Below, in pieces: positions 1 to 9,902 of a DNA stretch of 64,000 nt. Under the pieces are notes generated by a model. It saw nothing but the letters and a program-made list of their open reading frames with translations. It made no database searches and had not been told where the DNA came from. The stretch's first letter is position 1; the number at the start of each line of letters is the position of its first letter. Source of the DNA: Indolivaga alginatilytica (GTDB taxonomy: Bacteria > Bacteroidota > Bacteroidia > Bacteroidales > Dysgonomonadaceae); the NCBI RefSeq assembly GCF_003201355.1, contig NZ_QICL01000002.1, positions 62,001 to 126,000 of the forward strand, written 5' to 3'. The position numbers and the translations under genes are program-made.

Positions 1-1
1 A

Positions 2-1396
2 AATGTTTATTATGCGTCCGATTATTTCCCTAAGTTATGGGACTTTGCTGTTCAATTAATCAAAGAAGGGAAAGCTTATATTGATGAGCAATCGGCAGAA
101 GAGATAGCAAAACAAAAAGGTACACCTACTCAAGCCGGTACCGATAGTCCGTACCGAAATCGCCCGATAGAGGAAAATCTTGACTTGTTCGAGAAAATGA
201 ATCAGGGAGTCTTCGAAGAAGGTAGCATGGTATTAAGAGCCAAAATAGATATGGCTTCATCTAATATGCATTTTAGAGATCCTATTATATATAGAATAAT
301 CAAGCAAGCCCATCATCGTACAGGCAACCAATGGTATGCTTATCCTATGTACGATTTTGCACATGGACAATGCGACTATTTTGAGGGAGTTACCCATTCT
401 ATTTGCACATTAGAATTTGTTGTTCACCGTCCTTTGTACGATTGGTTTATAGATCAATTGGCTACAAATGAATACAGACCTGCTCAATACGAATTCAACC
501 GTTTGAACCTTACTTATACAATGATGAGTAAGCGAAAACTGTTGCAATTGGTAAAAGAAGGATTTGTAAACGGATGGGACGATCCGCGTATGCCTACTAT
601 AAGTGGATTCAGAAGAAGAGGATATACGCCGGAGGCAATACATAATTTTATTGATCGGATTGGTTATACCAAATACGATGGCATGATCGATTTTGCACTG
701 TTAGAATATGCTATTCGTGAAGATCTTAATAAAAGAGCAACGCGTGTTTCGGCTGTTATCGATCCGATAAAGCTGATTCTGACAAATTATCCCGAAGGAG
801 AAACAGAGGTACTTACTGCTCAGAATAATCCGGAAGATGAAAATTCAGGAAATCACTCGGTTGTCTTCTCTCGTGAGTTGTATATAGAAAGAGATGATTT
901 TTTGGAGGATGCTCCCAAGAAATACTTCCGTCTTACTCCCGGACAGGAAGTCCGTTTGAAACATGGTTATATAATAAAATGTACAGGATGTAAACATGAT
1001 GAAGCGGGAAATGTTATAGAAGTATATGCTGAATACGATCCGTTGACCAAGAGTGGTATGGCAGAAAGTAACCGGAAAGTAAAAGGGACAATCCATTGGG
1101 TATCGACAAGCGACGCTATTGATATAGAAGTTCGTTTATATGACCGCCTTTTTGTCTCGGAAAATCCGGCAGATGAAAAAGAAGGAGATTTTAGAGATTT
1201 TCTTAATCCGGAATCTTTGATTGTGAAAACGAATTGTAAAGCAGAGTCTTATTTGAAGGAAGCTAAAGCTTACGATCACTTTCAATTTCAACGTATCGGT
1301 TATTTTAATCTGGATCCCGATTCTACGCCAGATCATTTAGTGTTTAACCGAACAGTTACATTAAAAGATTCATGGAGTAAGATGAAAGATAAATAA
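2..1396 (+). CDS. glnS: Glutaminyl-tRNA synthetase, 5' end outside window
   Basis: Class I aminoacyl-tRNA synthetase that charges tRNA-Gln in the cytoplasm. The reading frame is open from base 2, so the gene enters from the left; about 464 residues are visible of a family length near 555, and the Rossmann half with the HIGH motif is missing. Visible hallmarks are FEKM followed by RAKIDMAS, YPMYDFAHGQ, a THSICTLEF block, the KMSKS-equivalent MSKRK at about base 524, and DDPRMPTISG, which together match GlnRS better than GluRS. The C-terminal third is the beta-barrel anticodon-binding domain. A small palindrome (TAAGGGT/ACCCTTA) overlaps the stop codon but has no T-run. The identification is firm; only the start is unseen. 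Confidence 0.96.
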   Translation, partial: NVYYASDYFPKLWDFAVQLIKEGKAYIDEQSAEEIAKQKGTPTQAGTDSPYRNRPIEENLDLFEKMNQGVFEEGSMVLRAKIDMASSNMHFRDPIIYRIIKQAHHRTGNQWYAYPMYDFAHGQCDYFEGVTHSICTLEFVVHRPLYDWFIDQLATNEYRPAQYEFNRLNLTYTMMSKRKLLQLVKEGFVNGWDDPRMPTISGFRRRGYTPEAIHNFIDRIGYTKYDGMIDFALLEYAIREDLNKRATRVSAVIDPIKLILTNYPEGETEVLTAQNNPEDENSGNHSVVFSRELYIERDDFLEDAPKKYFRLTPGQEVRLKHGYIIKCTGCKHDEAGNVIEVYAEYDPLTKSGMAESNRKVKGTIHWVSTSDAIDIEVRLYDRLFVSENPADEKEGDFRDFLNPESLIVKTNCKAESYLKEAKAYDHFQFQRIGYFNLDPDSTPDHLVFNRTVTLKDSWSKMKDK

Positions 1397-1498
1397 GGGT
1401 TACCCTTAATTAGTATAGCAGGTATGATAAAACCTGTTGTTTTGTAAAATGTAGCACAATATTTGTTTGTATTTATATAAATAATAACAAATTGTCTT

Positions 1499-2914
1499 AT
1501 GGAAGAACGAAATATCTCTGATTTACTTTCCCGTTACGAGCAGATGCTTTTGACGGGAAAGAGTGTGTACTTTGATGCCGATGAATATGACGACTTGGCA
1601 GAGTACTATGATAAGTTGGATGATATTGAAACAGCCAGAGAAATAGTAGATCTTGGGCTAAGTATTCATCCGGATAATGAGTCGTTGATGTTGAGGTATG
1701 GTAAATATCTCGTATATGATGCAAAATATACCACAGCATTGCATTACTTGAATTCTCGTTTCTCATCGTATGATTTTGAACTTTATCTGCTGAAAATAGA
1801 ATGTTTGTTGAATCTCGATCTATATGCCGAAGCGTATGAGTTGACAGCCGAAATCCTTAGCGATGAAGATACCGATTTGGATGTGATTTTGTCCGAGTTG
1901 GGTTTCCTTTATGTTGAAGCGGAATATTATGATGAGGCTATACTCTATTTCGAAAAGAGTCTGGAGTATGATCCCGGTAATATGGAAGTCCTGAATGACC
2001 TTGCATATGCCTATGAAGTGAGGTCAGATTTTGCTTCTGCAATTGTTGTATGTAACCAAATTTTAGATATAGATCCTTATTCGGTGGATACTTGGGTGAT
2101 GCTAGGTAAATTATATTCCCTGGAAGAGGATTTTGAGAAAGCTATAGATGCTTTTGATTTTGCTCTCGCTTTAGATGAGACAAATATCAATATACTAAAA
2201 CTTAAGGCGCATTGTCTGCTGCTTTCGGAACGTTCGGAAGAGGCGGTTGAAATGTTGAAGGAATGTATACGGATGTCACCGGAAGAAAGTCTGCTGTACC
2301 TGTCTCTAGCTGAATGCTACATGAGTCTGGAGCAATATGGCGATGTTTTAAAAGCATTATTCTCATATGAAGAATATGTAGGAGAGACTCCCGAATCTAT
2401 GGCTAAAAAAGCCCATGTTTATCTGTTGCAAGGTAAAATTGACGAAGCTGTGGAGTTTATCGATAAGGCATTAAACGGGGACTCGGATTCTTTCGATGTA
2501 AATATGATTGCAGGAGAAGTATATCTGAAACTGAATATTCCATCGGGTGCTGAGATTTTTTATAAAAAGGCTCTTTCTCTTAGTGAAGAAAGCGCAGAAG
2601 AGGTATTGGAGAAGCTTGTGGCTGTATATCTTCGCAAAGATGAGTTGCTAAATGCTATTGAATGTCAACAAAGGTTGTTCGAAATGACAGAGTCTGTTGT
2701 TGCTCATGAGAAATTAGCGTTATTATATATGGAGAATGGTGATAAAGAAAACTTTCAATTATGTATTGAATCTTTCGATGACGAATCGTTATTCTCTATT
2801 TTTTCTGTTTTTTATCCAAATGATCTCTCAAAGATACTTGATCGGGGATCTTTGTTACTTCGGTTAAATGAAGCATATGAGTGTCGATTATTGTATAAAA
2901 ACATTAAGTTCTAA
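1499..2914 (+). CDS. Tetratricopeptide repeat protein
   Basis: A 471-residue, strongly acidic protein built almost wholly of TPR-like helical pairs. Clear repeats occur at about residues 120-150 (a GFLYVEAEYYDEAI-type unit), 155-185, 190-220 and 325-385. TPR arrays form scaffolds for protein-protein contacts, but no partner can be named. There is no signal peptide or membrane segment, so it is probably cytoplasmic. It sits 102 bases after glnS and ends before a strong terminator, so it may be co-transcribed with glnS. Similar TPR genes are common in Bacteroidales. The ATG start is preceded by an A/T-rich leader with no Shine-Dalgarno sequence, as usual in this phylum. Confidence 0.85.
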   Translation: MEERNISDLLSRYEQMLLTGKSVYFDADEYDDLAEYYDKLDDIETAREIVDLGLSIHPDNESLMLRYGKYLVYDAKYTTALHYLNSRFSSYDFELYLLKIECLLNLDLYAEAYELTAEILSDEDTDLDVILSELGFLYVEAEYYDEAILYFEKSLEYDPGNMEVLNDLAYAYEVRSDFASAIVVCNQILDIDPYSVDTWVMLGKLYSLEEDFEKAIDAFDFALALDETNINILKLKAHCLLLSERSEEAVEMLKECIRMSPEESLLYLSLAECYMSLEQYGDVLKALFSYEEYVGETPESMAKKAHVYLLQGKIDEAVEFIDKALNGDSDSFDVNMIAGEVYLKLNIPSGAEIFYKKALSLSEESAEEVLEKLVAVYLRKDELLNAIECQQRLFEMTESVVAHEKLALLYMENGDKENFQLCIESFDDESLFSIFSVFYPNDLSKILDRGSLLLRLNEAYECRLLYKNIKF

Positions 2915-2990
2915 AACTTTAATTTGTTATATATTAACAGCCTAAACTGTTCTGTAGTTTACTTTGTCTCAATAACAGGTTGTAATACAG

Positions 2991-3020
2991 GCCGTTGATT
3001 TTTTTAATCAACGGCTTTTT
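2991..3020 (+). terminator. Intrinsic terminator after TPR gene
   Basis: Perfect 10-bp stem GCCGTTGATT/AATCAACGGC with a 5-nt T loop, followed by TTTTTG. It closes the glnS-TPR unit before the SusC promoter. Confidence 0.85.
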
Positions 3021-3164
3021 GTTTGCATAAATATACATATCGGTTTTTATTGACAATTTGATGTGTTTTTTGATTCTTTGATCCTTAAAAGCATCTTAAT
3101 TTCTCTTTCTATATATCTATTCTCTTTTTAAAATAAAGAAAAACTAACATTTAACATTGGATAT

Positions 3165-3196
3165 TTTGTATATTTTGTGAAAAAAACATACATTTG
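3165..3196 (+). promoter_or_regulatory. Bacteroidetes-type promoter for susC/susD
   Basis: TTTG at 3165-3168, a 20-nt spacer, and TACATTTG at 3189-3196 match the -33 TTTG / -7 TAnnTTTG consensus of the phylum. Transcription would start near 3203, leaving a leader of about 85 nt before the SusC ATG. Confidence 0.7.
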
Positions 3197-3289
3197 CCTC
3201 TCCCATTGTGAAATAATGTAAATAGTTTTCTTTGGATTCTAAGGTAATTGATTGATATTAAAATAATTGAGTAATTTAAAGTAGTGTTT

Positions 3290-6200
3290 ATGAAAAAATT
3301 GATAATGATTTTGGCTTGCATAATCGCAAGTGTCGGGTTATCAGTAGCTCAAACTACACGTGTTTCAGGTACAATCTTGGATGATACCGGAGAAACCGTG
3401 ATTGGAGCTTCAGTCGTAGCTAAAGGTACAACTGTGGGAACAGTAACCGATGTAGATGGCAATTTCTCTTTGAATATTCCATCAGATAGAAAAACGCTGG
3501 TGATTTCTCTTATTGGTATGAAAACCAAAGAGGTTGCTGCCGGAACAAATCTGAGAATCGTCATGGAAAACGACTCCAGATTAATGGATGAAGTTGTTGT
3601 TACAGCAATGGGGATTTCTCGTAATGAAAAATCCTTAGGTTACTCTGTATCAACTCTTAAGGCTGATGAATTATTAAAGGCTAGAGAGTCTAATGTAATT
3701 AATTCTCTTGCTGGAAAAGTTGCCGGAGTTAGAGTTACCGGAGCTTCTGGTACCTTAGGGGGGTCTTCTAAGATTATAATAAGAGGTGCTAACTCTTTAG
3801 ATGGAAATAACCAACCTTTGTTCGTAATTGATGGAATGCCTATCGATAATGGATCTCAAGGTAGTGCTTCAAATAATGTTGTTGCAGGTAGTGTCGATAA
3901 TGGCAACAGAGCCGGAGATATAAATGCTGATGATGTTGAGTCTATGACAGTATTGAAAGGTGCTGCGGCTACAGCATTGTATGGTGCAAGAGCTAAAAAC
4001 GGTGCTATAATTATAACGACTAAAAAAGGGACTAAAGGCTCTAAACTTAGTGTTGAAGTTAATAGTTCTACAAGATTTGATAGTGTTTTGAGGTTGCCTG
4101 ATTTTCAGAATGAATATTCGCAAGGAACTTATGGAGATTATGATCTGAAATATTCCAATGGATGGGGTGCTAAAATTCAGGGTCAAAAAGTAACTAATTT
4201 CTTAGGTCAGGAAACTTCGCTTCAAGCTTATGAAGATAACGTAAAGGATTTTTACGAAACAGGGAAAACCTATATAAATAGTATAGCTTTGGCCGGCGGG
4301 TCGGAGCAAGCAGATTACAGGATCGGTTTGACAGCTTTAAATCAAACAGGTATTATACCAAATACCGAAATGAACCGATATACATTTAATGCTAATGTAG
4401 GATACAATTTTAGTAAGAAACTTACTTCAAGAACAATATTCTCATATAATACAACTTCAACCCACGGGCGTCCGTCGCAAAGTTCGAATAACCCGAATGT
4501 ATTAGCCGACGTAGTGAATTCTTTGCCTCGAAATCTAGATATACATACATTAAAAAACAATTGGCGTGACGCTGAAACAGGAGAGCAAAATGGGGTATCA
4601 TCTGATGGTAAATCAAATAACCCATATTGGATACTAAAAAGAAATAAGTTTACAGCTTCTCTCGAAAGGGTAGTTGCAAATGAAATGCTTACTTATAAGC
4701 CTGTTGAGTGGATTACTATTTCAAACAATTTAGGTATTGACTTTTACAATGAAAAACGCAGACAAGTAACAAGTCAAGGTACTTTTGGCGATTTAAAAGG
4801 TAGCTATCAGGATGATAATATTTACAATCAGGTAATAAATAACGATTTTCTGGTTACATTAACAAGATCATTGAACTCAGATCTGGAATTGAAAGTGATA
4901 GGTGGACATAATATCTATCAACGTACAGCAAAAAGAGATATTCTGGATGCTAAGGATTTAACCGTAGATGAGCTTTATAACCCTGCAAATGCGGCAAGTG
5001 TTATAAATACGGCAAGTTCTTCGCGAAAACGTTTGATGGGTATTTATGGAGATGCCGGTTTGGCTTATCGTAACTTTTTGTATTTGAATGTAACCGGTCG
5101 GAACGATTGGAGTTCGACCTTGCCTAAAAATAACAGATCTTATTTTTACTCATCGGTAAGCTCGAGTTTTGTTTTTTCGGAATTGATGGAAAATAAGAAG
5201 ATTCTTAGTTTTGGTAATGTTAGAGCGAGTTGGGCAAATGTAGGTAGTGATGAAGATCCATATCAATTAGATTTTGTATATACTCCTGCTACTACTTATT
5301 ATGCACAATACAGCTTGAGTGGATCATTTCCAAACAGTGGATTGTTAGGGTTTTCAATACCAAGAGTATATCCTCCTGAAAATCTGAAACCTCAAAACCA
5401 AGTTTCATTTGAAATTGGTACTAACTTGAAGTTTTTAAATAATAGAATCGGAGTCGATTTTACGTATTATTATATTTCAACAAAAGACCAGATTGTTTCG
5501 GTTGATGTTCCTTTGTCAACAGGATTTTTTGCAAAAAAAGTAAATATTGGAGAGGTTCGTAACAAAGGTATTGAATTGGCATTGAACTTAGTTCCTGTAA
5601 GGACTCGTGATTTTGAATGGAACATCGATCTTAATTATGCTAAAAATAAACAGACCGTTGAGAAACTAGTTGCGGGTAATCCTGATCTTATTTATAATTT
5701 GGCTAGTGGATGGTCGGGTCTGCAAATACAAGCAAGGAAAGGAGAGGCTTTCGGTATGTATGGTACTATATGGGAGAGAAATGAAGATGGGCAGATTGTA
5801 ATTGATGAAACAACCGGCTTAAGAAAAATCAAGAAAGGTCAACGTATTGGAGATGTTGCTCCAAAATGGACTATGGGTATCAATAATTCATTCTTTTATA
5901 AAGGAGTCAGTTTAAGTTTTCTTCTTGATTTCAGAAAAGGTGGTCTAATGTATTCGGGAACAGTATCTTCTTTGCGTGCTAATGGAGTTGCAGCAGAAAC
6001 GTCAGCCAATAGAGGTGAAACTTTCATTGATAAAGGTGTTATTCTTGATGCAAGCGGTAATTATGTTCCCAATAATATACCTGTAGCTAATATGCAGGAT
6101 TATTGGAGACATATAGCAAATGCTTCCAATACCGAAGGTTCTGTGTTTGATGCTTCTTATGTAAAACTAAGAGAACTAAGAGTGGGGTATCAATTACCTA

Positions 6201-6400
6201 AATCTTGGATAAGAGGTTTGTTATTACAAAATGCAGAGGTTGCCCTTGAAGGACGAAACTTGTGGATCATAAACGACCATGTACCTCATATTGATCCCGA
6301 ATCAAGTATGTTTGGAGTTAATTCTGCAGGAGAAGGTGTCGAGTTCAATAGTGTTCCTACAACTAAGTCTTTAGGGGTTAATATCCGTTTGAGTTTTTAA
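3290..6400 (+). CDS. SusC/RagA-family TonB-linked outer membrane protein
   Basis: Outer-membrane TonB-dependent transporter of the SusC class, which imports a ligand captured by its SusD partner. It has a signal peptide (residues 1-20, ending at VAQ), a carboxypeptidase-regulatory-like domain at about 21-95 (VSGTILDDTGE...GTVTDVDGNFSL), the SusC TonB-box region MDEVVVTAMG at about 98, a plug domain to about 225, and a long beta-barrel ending in Phe (RLSF). I chose ATG 3290 rather than the in-frame GTG at 3284, because MKKLIM begins a normal signal peptide. SusD follows after 18 bases. No glycosidase, sulfatase, hybrid two-component or sigma/anti-sigma gene is next to it, so the substrate is unknown. 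Confidence 0.95.
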   Translation: MKKLIMILACIIASVGLSVAQTTRVSGTILDDTGETVIGASVVAKGTTVGTVTDVDGNFSLNIPSDRKTLVISLIGMKTKEVAAGTNLRIVMENDSRLMDEVVVTAMGISRNEKSLGYSVSTLKADELLKARESNVINSLAGKVAGVRVTGASGTLGGSSKIIIRGANSLDGNNQPLFVIDGMPIDNGSQGSASNNVVAGSVDNGNRAGDINADDVESMTVLKGAAATALYGARAKNGAIIITTKKGTKGSKLSVEVNSSTRFDSVLRLPDFQNEYSQGTYGDYDLKYSNGWGAKIQGQKVTNFLGQETSLQAYEDNVKDFYETGKTYINSIALAGGSEQADYRIGLTALNQTGIIPNTEMNRYTFNANVGYNFSKKLTSRTIFSYNTTSTHGRPSQSSNNPNVLADVVNSLPRNLDIHTLKNNWRDAETGEQNGVSSDGKSNNPYWILKRNKFTASLERVVANEMLTYKPVEWITISNNLGIDFYNEKRRQVTSQGTFGDLKGSYQDDNIYNQVINNDFLVTLTRSLNSDLELKVIGGHNIYQRTAKRDILDAKDLTVDELYNPANAASVINTASSSRKRLMGIYGDAGLAYRNFLYLNVTGRNDWSSTLPKNNRSYFYSSVSSSFVFSELMENKKILSFGNVRASWANVGSDEDPYQLDFVYTPATTYYAQYSLSGSFPNSGLLGFSIPRVYPPENLKPQNQVSFEIGTNLKFLNNRIGVDFTYYYISTKDQIVSVDVPLSTGFFAKKVNIGEVRNKGIELALNLVPVRTRDFEWNIDLNYAKNKQTVEKLVAGNPDLIYNLASGWSGLQIQARKGEAFGMYGTIWERNEDGQIVIDETTGLRKIKKGQRIGDVAPKWTMGINNSFFYKGVSLSFLLDFRKGGLMYSGTVSSLRANGVAAETSANRGETFIDKGVILDASGNYVPNNIPVANMQDYWRHIANASNTEGSVFDASYVKLRELRVGYQLPKSWIRGLLLQNAEVALEGRNLWIINDHVPHIDPESSMFGVNSAGEGVEFNSVPTTKSLGVNIRLSF

Positions 6401-6418
6401 TATTAACGAAGATTAATT

Positions 6419-7858
6419 ATGAGAAAAATATATTATATCGTACTATCAGTCGTCTTAACGATGAGTACAGCATCATGTGATAGCTGGCTGGATATTAATA
6501 CAGATCCTAATAAAGCAACCGAGGTTGATCCGGATGTTCTGTATAATTATGCCATGATGAGTTGGGCAGCAAATCGCTGTAGCGGTGATTTGTACTTCCC
6601 GTTAGTTTGGGGGGGACAAACACAATCTACGGGTGGAAGTAAGGGATGGGGCAATGTGAATGTTTATGACATCAGCCCATATTCATTAGGTAATACTTGG
6701 AAAGTTTTTTATGCAAGTAGCGGAGCAAACTTGCAACAAGCAATTAAAATAGCTGAAAGTGCATCGCCTGCCAGACCCAATGTTGCGGCACAGTGTAAAA
6801 TAAATTTTGCACATTTAGTATATACTGCAACAATATTGCACGGTGATATCCCATATTCGGAAGGTTGGAACATTGCAATCGATTACCCTAAATTTGATAC
6901 CCAAAAAGATATTTTAGAAGGTCTTATCGTTTTATTGGACCAAGCTATTGCTCAAATAGATGTAAATAGCAGATTGACAATGACAAAGTATGATTTGGCT
7001 TATGGGGGCGATTTGGATAAATGGGTACGATATGCAAATTCACTCAAGTTCAGAATTGCAATGGTAATGGTCGATAAAGACCCTTCCAAAACTACAATGA
7101 TTGCAAATCTATTGAATGCGAATAAAATGATTAATTCTTCTGCCGGAGATTTTAAAATACCATTTGAAGACGCTGCTGATAAAGAAAATCCCAAATTCAG
7201 ATATTTTAAAAAGTATACGAATGGGGTAAATATCGAATTTTTTGCGAATAAATTGGTTGTTGACCCACTGAATGCGAAAAATGATCCTCGCTTGCCAAAA
7301 TATTTCGACAAAGGAGTATCAGCAGCTACATTTATAGGTATAGGTGCCAACGATGAGGCCGTTACCGGACAGACTGCCTTGGTTAGTTCATTTGTTTTTA
7401 GAGCTAAATCTCCCGAATTGTTCTTTTCTTACCAAGAGCAATTATTTTTAGAAGCTGAGGCATATGCCAGAGGTTTAGGGGTTGCAAAAGATATATCTAA
7501 AGCTAATCAATTATATAAACAAGCGATGATTGCAGCTATGAAATATTATGAGGTTACTGATGCAGATATCAATAAGTATGTTTCAGAGAATTTATCAGAT
7601 TTGACTACTTTGAGTGATCCAGTGAGAGAAATTCATTTGCAACAATGGATTGATTTTATGGATCGTCCTTTAGAAGCCTTTACTCAATGGCGTCGTTCAG
7701 GAAAAGAAGGATTTGAGGTACCCGAATTGCCCATACCAAGAAACGCTTCTCCTGCAAAACTAATGAGAAGATGGACGTATTCTCCGGATGAAGCTTCTGC
7801 AAATCCAAATACACCGAGTGTTGATGTGATGACAGATAAAGTTTGGTTTGATGAATAA
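6419..7858 (+). CDS. SusD/RagB-family nutrient-binding lipoprotein (SusD-like 2 type)
   Basis: Surface lipoprotein that binds substrate over the SusC barrel. The lipobox is STASC with the lipidated Cys at residue 20, followed by DSWLDINTDPN, the usual mature N-terminus of the SusD-like 2 group. The C-terminal part carries an IHLQQWIDFMDRPLEAFTQWRRSG block and ends with the PELPIPRNASPAKLMRRW segment typical of this subgroup. At 479 residues it is the normal length. It is translated just after SusC and followed by a strong terminator, so the two form a two-gene operon. This subgroup is often found as bare SusC-SusD pairs without degradative enzymes, as here. Confidence 0.93.
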   Translation: MRKIYYIVLSVVLTMSTASCDSWLDINTDPNKATEVDPDVLYNYAMMSWAANRCSGDLYFPLVWGGQTQSTGGSKGWGNVNVYDISPYSLGNTWKVFYASSGANLQQAIKIAESASPARPNVAAQCKINFAHLVYTATILHGDIPYSEGWNIAIDYPKFDTQKDILEGLIVLLDQAIAQIDVNSRLTMTKYDLAYGGDLDKWVRYANSLKFRIAMVMVDKDPSKTTMIANLLNANKMINSSAGDFKIPFEDAADKENPKFRYFKKYTNGVNIEFFANKLVVDPLNAKNDPRLPKYFDKGVSAATFIGIGANDEAVTGQTALVSSFVFRAKSPELFFSYQEQLFLEAEAYARGLGVAKDISKANQLYKQAMIAAMKYYEVTDADINKYVSENLSDLTTLSDPVREIHLQQWIDFMDRPLEAFTQWRRSGKEGFEVPELPIPRNASPAKLMRRWTYSPDEASANPNTPSVDVMTDKVWFDE

Positions 7859-7884
7859 TTAAAAGTACAAATAGAATCTAAAAA

Positions 7885-7923
7885 AGAATAGGTGATCGAA
7901 AAACGATCACCTATTCTTTTTTT
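7885..7923 (+). terminator. Intrinsic terminator after susD
   Basis: Long stem AGAATAGGTGATCG / CGATCACCTATTCT with a 5-nt A loop, then eight Ts. The palindrome continues outward to give a stem of about 24 bp with one bulge. It lies 27 bases past the SusD stop. Confidence 0.9.
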
Positions 7924-7950
7924 AGATTATGTGATCTCATCAAAAAAACG

Positions 7951-7958
7951 TATATTTG
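7951..7958 (+). promoter_or_regulatory. Candidate -7 element upstream of fur
   Basis: TATATTTG fits TAnnTTTG and would place the transcription start about 13 nt before the ATG at 7978. No TTTG is found at the expected -33 distance. Confidence 0.5.
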
Positions 7959-7977
7959 CTATTCTTGATCTGGTAAA

Positions 7978-8469
7978 ATGGACAATCAGAAGATAAAAGA
8001 ACAAGTTTTAAATAAGTTTACTGAATACCTCAATCAGCATAAACATCGTAAGACACCCGAACGTTTTGCCATACTTGATCATATCTACTCCACAAAAGGA
8101 CATTTTGATGTCGACTCACTTTTTCAAACAATGAACACCCACAGTATCAGGGTAAGCAGAGCGACATTGTACAATACAATCGAATTACTTTTAGACTGTG
8201 GCTTGCTTGTAAAGCATCAGTTCGGAGAGAATATTTCTCAGTACGAACGTATATACGGAGCCGAAAATCATGACCATCTGATTTGTACAACATGTGGAAA
8301 AGTAAAAGAATATAAGAATGCCAATCCTTTTACTCAGACTCAGCAAAAAAGGTTTGCTAAATTTAAAATAGCATATTACAGTATGTATATATATGGTACA
8401 TGCGCAAAGTGTTTAAAAGAAAGGCAACAAGCAGAGAAGAAAAACAAAAAGACAGAAAAAATAAAATAA
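7978..8469 (+). CDS. Fur-family transcriptional regulator
   Basis: DNA-binding metal- or peroxide-responsive repressor of the Fur superfamily. The N-terminal winged helix spans about residues 10-85, with the recognition segment VSRATLYNTIELLLDCGLL. The dimerisation domain has YERIYGAENHDHLICTTCGKV and a second pair CAKC near residue 143, giving two CxxC structural zinc sites. The Lys-rich tail (residues 148-163) is unusual but common in Bacteroidales orthologues. It is 16 bases upstream of purA and in the same direction, a pairing I recall as frequent in Bacteroidales. Whether it senses iron, zinc or peroxide (Fur, Zur or PerR) cannot be settled from the sequence. Confidence 0.92.
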   Translation: MDNQKIKEQVLNKFTEYLNQHKHRKTPERFAILDHIYSTKGHFDVDSLFQTMNTHSIRVSRATLYNTIELLLDCGLLVKHQFGENISQYERIYGAENHDHLICTTCGKVKEYKNANPFTQTQQKRFAKFKIAYYSMYIYGTCAKCLKERQQAEKKNKKTEKIK

Positions 8470-8485
8470 ATACCAATAAAAAGAA

Positions 8486-9760
8486 ATGAAAGCAGATGTA
8501 CTACTGGGGTTACAATGGGGTGACGAAGGTAAAGGCAAAATAGTGGACGTATTGACTCCGAAGTATGAAGTGGTAGCCCGTTTTCAGGGAGGACCTAATG
8601 CAGGGCATACGCTCGAATTCGAAGGTGAAAAATATGTTTTAAGATCGGTTCCTTCGGGAATTTTTCAAGGAGATAAAGTCAATATCATAGGTAATGGCGT
8701 TGTTCTTGATCCAGCCTTATTCAAAGGAGAAGTTGAATCTTTGGAGAAATCAGGACATGATCTGACTAAACGTTTGCTTATATCTAAAAAAGCTCATCTT
8801 ATTTTACCTACACATCGTTTGTTAGATGCTTGTTATGAAAAAGCAAAAGGCGATTCGAAAATAGGAACAACGGGCAAAGGTATCGGTCCAACATATACCG
8901 AAAAGGTAGGTCGTGGAGGTCTGAGAGTCGGAGATCTTTTGTGTGGTTTCGATGAGAAATACCAACAAGTCAGAACCCGACATTTGGATATTTTGAATCA
9001 GTATAATTTCGATTGCAGTTCTTTAGTTGAAGTCGAAAAAGAATGGTTTAGCGGTGTCGAGAAACTAAAGGAATTTACATTTGTAGACAGTGAGTATTAT
9101 ATAAATAAAGCATTGTCTAAAAATAAGTCAGTATTAGCAGAAGGTGCTCAAGGTACTATGTTGGATATTGATTTTGGTTCTTATCCATTTGTTACTTCAT
9201 CTAATACAATATCGTCCGGAGCTTGTATCGGCTTGGGTATTTCTCCTAGCAATATTGGAGAGGTATTCGGTATCTTTAAAGCATATTGTACAAGAGTGGG
9301 AAGCGGCCCTTTCCCTACAGAATTATTTGACGAGACCGGAGACGAACTTCGTAAATTAGGTTTTGAATTCGGTTCGGTAACAGGACGCCCTCGTCGTTGT
9401 GGATGGATTGACCTGGTTGCACTTCGCTATGCTATAATGATAAACGGAGTAACTCAGTTGATCATGATGAAAAGTGATGTGTTGGATACGTTTAAAACTA
9501 TCAAGGCATGTGTGGCTTATGAAATTGACGGAAAACAAACAACAGAGTTTCCTTTCGAAATTGGAGATAATGTAAAACCTGTATATAAAGAACTACCGGG
9601 TTGGAATCTGGACATGACAAAAATGCAGAGTGAGGAAGAATTTCCTCAGGAATTTATAGAGTATGTCAATTTTTTGGAAGAAGAATTAAATGTTACCATC
9701 AGTATAGTGTCGGTAGGTCCTGATCGTGATCAGACTATTAAACGCCAGTATTTCGTGTGA
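8486..9760 (+). CDS. purA: Adenylosuccinate synthetase
   Basis: Joins IMP and aspartate using GTP, the first step from IMP to AMP. The 424 residues match the family length. Visible hallmarks are the N-terminal P-loop-like GLQWGDEGKGKIVD with the catalytic Asp and Lys, FQGGPNAGHT, the IGTTGKGIGPTYTEK IMP-binding loop, LAEGAQGTMLDIDFGSYPFVTSS, and TGRPRRCGWIDLVALRYA in the base-recognition region. It follows the Fur-family gene by 16 bases with no promoter or terminator between, so the two are probably one transcript. Confidence 0.97.
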   Translation: MKADVLLGLQWGDEGKGKIVDVLTPKYEVVARFQGGPNAGHTLEFEGEKYVLRSVPSGIFQGDKVNIIGNGVVLDPALFKGEVESLEKSGHDLTKRLLISKKAHLILPTHRLLDACYEKAKGDSKIGTTGKGIGPTYTEKVGRGGLRVGDLLCGFDEKYQQVRTRHLDILNQYNFDCSSLVEVEKEWFSGVEKLKEFTFVDSEYYINKALSKNKSVLAEGAQGTMLDIDFGSYPFVTSSNTISSGACIGLGISPSNIGEVFGIFKAYCTRVGSGPFPTELFDETGDELRKLGFEFGSVTGRPRRCGWIDLVALRYAIMINGVTQLIMMKSDVLDTFKTIKACVAYEIDGKQTTEFPFEIGDNVKPVYKELPGWNLDMTKMQSEEEFPQEFIEYVNFLEEELNVTISIVSVGPDRDQTIKRQYFV

Positions 9761-9815
9761 ATCCGTGATTAGCCTTTTTTAAGTAATTATCAAATTTACA
9801 AACAATTAATATGTT

Positions 9816-9823
9816 TATCTTTG
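9816..9823 (+). promoter_or_regulatory. Candidate -7 element in purA-peptidase spacer
   Basis: TATCTTTG fits TAnnTTTG. It would start a transcript with a leader of about 145 nt for the zinc peptidase, running through the palindromic repeat. No clear -33 TTTG is seen. Confidence 0.35.
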
Positions 9824-9902
9824 GCATATCTTTTGATAGAGATAATTATAAGGTAAAAAAGGCTATTAAGTAACAATAAGTATTATACAAAATAATTCGG
9901 TT

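Larger units (their letters stand above)
2915..3289 (+). other. Non-coding gap with terminator and susC promoter
   Basis: A 375-base spacer. It holds the terminator of the TPR gene near its left end and a complete Bacteroidetes-type promoter about 100 bases before the SusC start. The rest is A/T-rich with no plausible ORF. Confidence 0.7.
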
